A DNA stretch of 64,000 nt from NCBI GenBank assembly GCA_910574865.1, contig CAJTDN010000011.1, positions 124,001 to 188,000 of the forward strand, written 5' to 3'. The position numbers were made by a program, and so were the translations under genes. Positions 61,789 to 64,000 of this stretch are shown piece after piece. How positions within the stretch are numbered: the stretch's first letter is position 1; each line of letters begins with the position of its first letter. The DNA is from Lachnospiraceae bacterium (GTDB lineage Bacteria; Bacillota; Clostridia; Lachnospirales; Lachnospiraceae). Below the pieces are notes generated by a model. The model was not told the DNA's origin. It searched no databases and saw only the letters and a program-made list of their open reading frames with translations.

Positions 61789-62547
61789 TTACCAATCCAT
61801 CCGATTCTTTTCATCCGCGCAATTCTGCACATACACTTCCGGCTCATTCAAAAACACGTCCGTTATCCCCTGCTTTTCCAGCCCTTCCAAATCCAGCCTC
61901 GTCCCGGTCGGCTTCTCCGGGTACAGATGCCCTGAAAAATACGCCCTCACCGCGTATCCGGCAATCCTCTCCCTCGGCAAGTCCATCCCCTTCCAGAACG
62001 GATGCAGCGCGTTTGCGCCGGTTCCGATTAATTTGTACAAACAGTCCGACACTTTCCCGTCCAGGATTCCCGTTTCCGCGGTCTTGTCCAACGCCTTGAT
62101 TCGCTCCATCGACTTCGCGGAAAAACTGGAATAAACAACCGCGTCCCCAACACCTTTTCGCGCCACCATGTCCAGTATCTTTTCCTCCATCCCGTCATAC
62201 GGGCAGACACTGTTTTTTAACTCAATGTTTAACTTCATGCCCGACGCAAGCCTGGCATGAAGCAAATCAAACACCTCGTCCATCGCCGGGATTCTCTGCG
62301 TCTTGTGTTCTCCCGCGTGAATATGGAGTTTCCGAAGATCTTTCAGCGTGAAATCCCTGACAAGGCCCACGCCTTCCGTCGTCCGATCAACCCTCTCGTC
62401 ATGGATGACCACCAATTCGCCGTCCTTCGTCATCTGGATGTCCATCTCGATTCCCGCAAGCCCCTGAATCTCCATAGCCTTTCCAAACGCCAGCAGGGTG
62501 TTTTCAGGATACCACTGGCTGCATCCCCTGTGCGCCCATATCTTCAT
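61789..62547 (-). CDS. Glycerophosphodiester phosphodiesterase
   Basis: A 252-residue GDPD enzyme with IWAHRGCSQWYPENTLLAF (catalytic His and Glu), IEMDIQMTKDGELVVIHDE and KLNIELKN. It cleaves glycerophosphodiesters to sn-glycerol 3-phosphate, which could feed CDP-glycerol synthesis. No signal peptide, so it is cytoplasmic. The start at 62547 follows AAGGGATAAGG; longer readings to 62613 overlap the upstream gene. Confidence 0.92.
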   Translation of the reverse strand: MKIWAHRGCSQWYPENTLLAFGKAMEIQGLAGIEMDIQMTKDGELVVIHDERVDRTTEGVGLVRDFTLKDLRKLHIHAGEHKTQRIPAMDEVFDLLHARLASGMKLNIELKNSVCPYDGMEEKILDMVARKGVGDAVVYSSFSAKSMERIKALDKTAETGILDGKVSDCLYKLIGTGANALHPFWKGMDLPRERIAGYAVRAYFSGHLYPEKPTGTRLDLEGLEKQGITDVFLNEPEVYVQNCADEKNRMDW

Positions 62548-62609
62548 TCCCTTATCCCTTCCCATCCTTGAAAGATTTCCCCCTGAAAGACGCCCTTCCA
62601 GGCTTTGCC

Positions 62610-63959
62610 TCATTCGGGAAAGCCCTTCCTATGCTCCCCTTCCAGAAATTTTTGCAGGATTCCCACTATCGCAATGGATTCCGACCGTGTCAGCTTGAAT
62701 TCGTTCTTCGGGTTTCCGTTTATCTGGTTCAGCCAGTCGCTGATTTCATACCTCAGCCCGTCGCCCAAAAATCGTTCCGAATACTTTTCGACCTTCGACG
62801 GATCTTCAAAACGCACTTCAAAATACGTCGTCTTCCACCACGGTGCCTCCGCCACGATGTAGCCTTCCGTCCCGGCAATCAGCAAACGCCCCTCGCTTTT
62901 CACACCCAGTCCGCAAGTCACCGTTGCCAATCCTTTTTTACATTTCAGGCTCGCCTTTGTGAAAATGTCCAGGCCGCGCTGGTCATACATGCTCTCAAAC
63001 TCGATTTTTTCATATTCTTTTCCAAAAAGCTTGATAACCGGAAGCAGGCAATAACTGCCAAGTTCCAAAAAACTTCCGCCATACTCCGTATCCGTAAGTT
63101 CCCTGGAAGTTTCCGACTCCAGCTTCGTAAAGCACGCGTCAATATAACGAAGATTTCCAATCATGCCGCTGCAGGCAATGTCAATCAGCTTGTTAAATCC
63201 CGGACAATACGCGGTCTTGATTCCCTCAAACAACACGAGCCGGTTTGCCCTGGCAATCTGAAAGAGTTCTTCTGCCTGCCCCGCCTCAAGCACAAACGGT
63301 TTCTCGCACAACACGTGCTTCTTGTGCAGCAAGGCATCCTTCGCATACTCATAATGCGTCTCATGTGGAGAAGCCACGTAAATCAAATCCGTGTTGTCGT
63401 AAAGCGCTTCCCTCGTCGCATAACAATCAATTTCATATTTTTCCGCGAACTTCCTGCCACTTTCCAAATGGGGATTGTACACCCCCTGGGTGCTCACCCC
63501 GCTCACACTCTTGGATTCCATCAGAAACCTGCCCGCGATTCTCCCGCTGCCTATGATTCCTATCCGCTGAATCTTGAAGTTCTGGTTGCGGAGCATCGTG
63601 CTGGACACGCCCTTCGTCCGCTCCAGATACACCACCTTGCAATATTCTGACATATGGTCGAAATGTCCCACCCAGTCCGAGCCTATCGCGAAAATGTCAA
63701 TATTATATTTTTTAATATCGCTAATCTTCTGCCCGACCGTTTCCTCGATGACAATCTCGTCGGCAAAGCCTGATTTCCTGACATTTTCAATCCTCGTCAT
63801 CAGGGAATCCACGACGTTTAATTTTCCTCTTGCCCGGTCATACCCCTCCGTCGTCACGCCGACAACCAGGTAGTCGCCCAACGCTTTCGCCCTCTGCAAA
63901 AGTTTATAATGCCCCTCATGGAACAAATCGAAAGTTCCATATGTGATGACTTTTGTCAT
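62610..63959 (-). CDS. Fusion of TagD-type cytidylyltransferase and Gfo/Idh/MocA oxidoreductase
   Basis: A 449-residue protein. About 1-130 is a glycerol-3-phosphate-type cytidylyltransferase (TYGTFDLFHEGHYKLLQRA, then RTKGVSSTMLR). About 133-449 is an NAD(P)-dependent oxidoreductase (IGIIGSGRIAGRFL, HVLCEKPF with the catalytic Lys, FLELGSYCLLPVIKLFG). A fused reductase and cytidylyltransferase could make a CDP-polyol in two steps from an oxidised precursor. The start at 63959 follows GGAGAGGG. It is the right-most gene. Confidence 0.88.
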   Translation of the reverse strand: MTKVITYGTFDLFHEGHYKLLQRAKALGDYLVVGVTTEGYDRARGKLNVVDSLMTRIENVRKSGFADEIVIEETVGQKISDIKKYNIDIFAIGSDWVGHFDHMSEYCKVVYLERTKGVSSTMLRNQNFKIQRIGIIGSGRIAGRFLMESKSVSGVSTQGVYNPHLESGRKFAEKYEIDCYATREALYDNTDLIYVASPHETHYEYAKDALLHKKHVLCEKPFVLEAGQAEELFQIARANRLVLFEGIKTAYCPGFNKLIDIACSGMIGNLRYIDACFTKLESETSRELTDTEYGGSFLELGSYCLLPVIKLFGKEYEKIEFESMYDQRGLDIFTKASLKCKKGLATVTCGLGVKSEGRLLIAGTEGYIVAEAPWWKTTYFEVRFEDPSKVEKYSERFLGDGLRYEISDWLNQINGNPKNEFKLTRSESIAIVGILQKFLEGEHRKGFPE

Positions 63960-64000
63960 TGCGCCCTCTCCATCCAAACCGCCTATCTGCCCTTAAGCTT

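Overview
The window looks like a chromosomal segment of a motile Clostridia-type bacterium, most likely Lachnospiraceae-like. This is an inference from the chemoreceptor style, a membrane protein with the stacked GFLGF signature (DUF3796) paired with a small XRE regulator, a free-standing FlhB C-terminal homologue, AGGAGG-type ribosome sites and medium GC. No rRNA, tRNA, CRISPR array or complete IS element was recognised.

Left part (about 0.1-14.7 kb): motility and chemotaxis. flgB and fliE run leftward off the edge, with no flgC between them. A chemoreceptor gene lies rightward behind three imperfect repeats. A lytic transglycosylase and a PilZ protein diverge from overlapping promoters. An FhlB-like export switch protein and a FliK-like protein run leftward, and cheA-cheW-cheR-cheB run rightward. 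DUF3796/XRE and an uncharacterised charged protein follow.

Middle (14.7-20.2 kb): a palindrome-rich intergenic stretch, a Uma2-type nuclease gene, a GAF/degenerate-GGDEF protein that keeps a c-di-GMP I-site-like RxxD, an XRE regulator, a short pyruvate-kinase-like protein, a CPA2 antiporter and a decayed DUF4143 ATPase.

Right part (20.2-64 kb): about 43 kb of leftward genes forming one large glycan locus. It encodes CMP-Kdo synthesis (kdsD, kdsA, kdsB), UDP-GalNAcA-type synthesis (tviB/tviC-like), an Fcl-type epimerase, PAPS synthesis (APS kinase plus a giant ATP-sulfurylase fusion), a sulfotransferase-like protein, and two cytidylyltransferase fusions. CDP-glycerol glycerophosphotransferase, LicD and GDPD proteins, at least five glycosyltransferases, methyltransferases, a polysaccharide deacetylase, a TupA-type ATP-grasp ligase, a radical SAM protein, a HAD protein and a DUF362 protein are also present. 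The predicted product is a sulfated, phosphodiester-decorated, Kdo- and uronate-containing glycan. No Wzx, Wzy, ABC exporter or initiating phosphoglycosyltransferase is seen, so a capsule exported by genes elsewhere and a cytoplasmic flagellin glycan both remain possible.

The most striking feature is a small Rossmann-like domain (FGAGxxG, then xxDN, then a short C-terminal xxQLxxxGI element). It occurs about 17 times in this locus, at the N-terminus, C-terminus or middle of enzymes of unrelated chemistry, and once as a free 107-residue protein. Most enzymes that only make soluble precursors lack it, while most that would act on the glycan carry it. This suggests a shared docking or sensing module in a multi-enzyme assembly. 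A second theme is palindromic repeat DNA between genes, which in one case appears inside a coding sequence as an in-frame 66-bp array.
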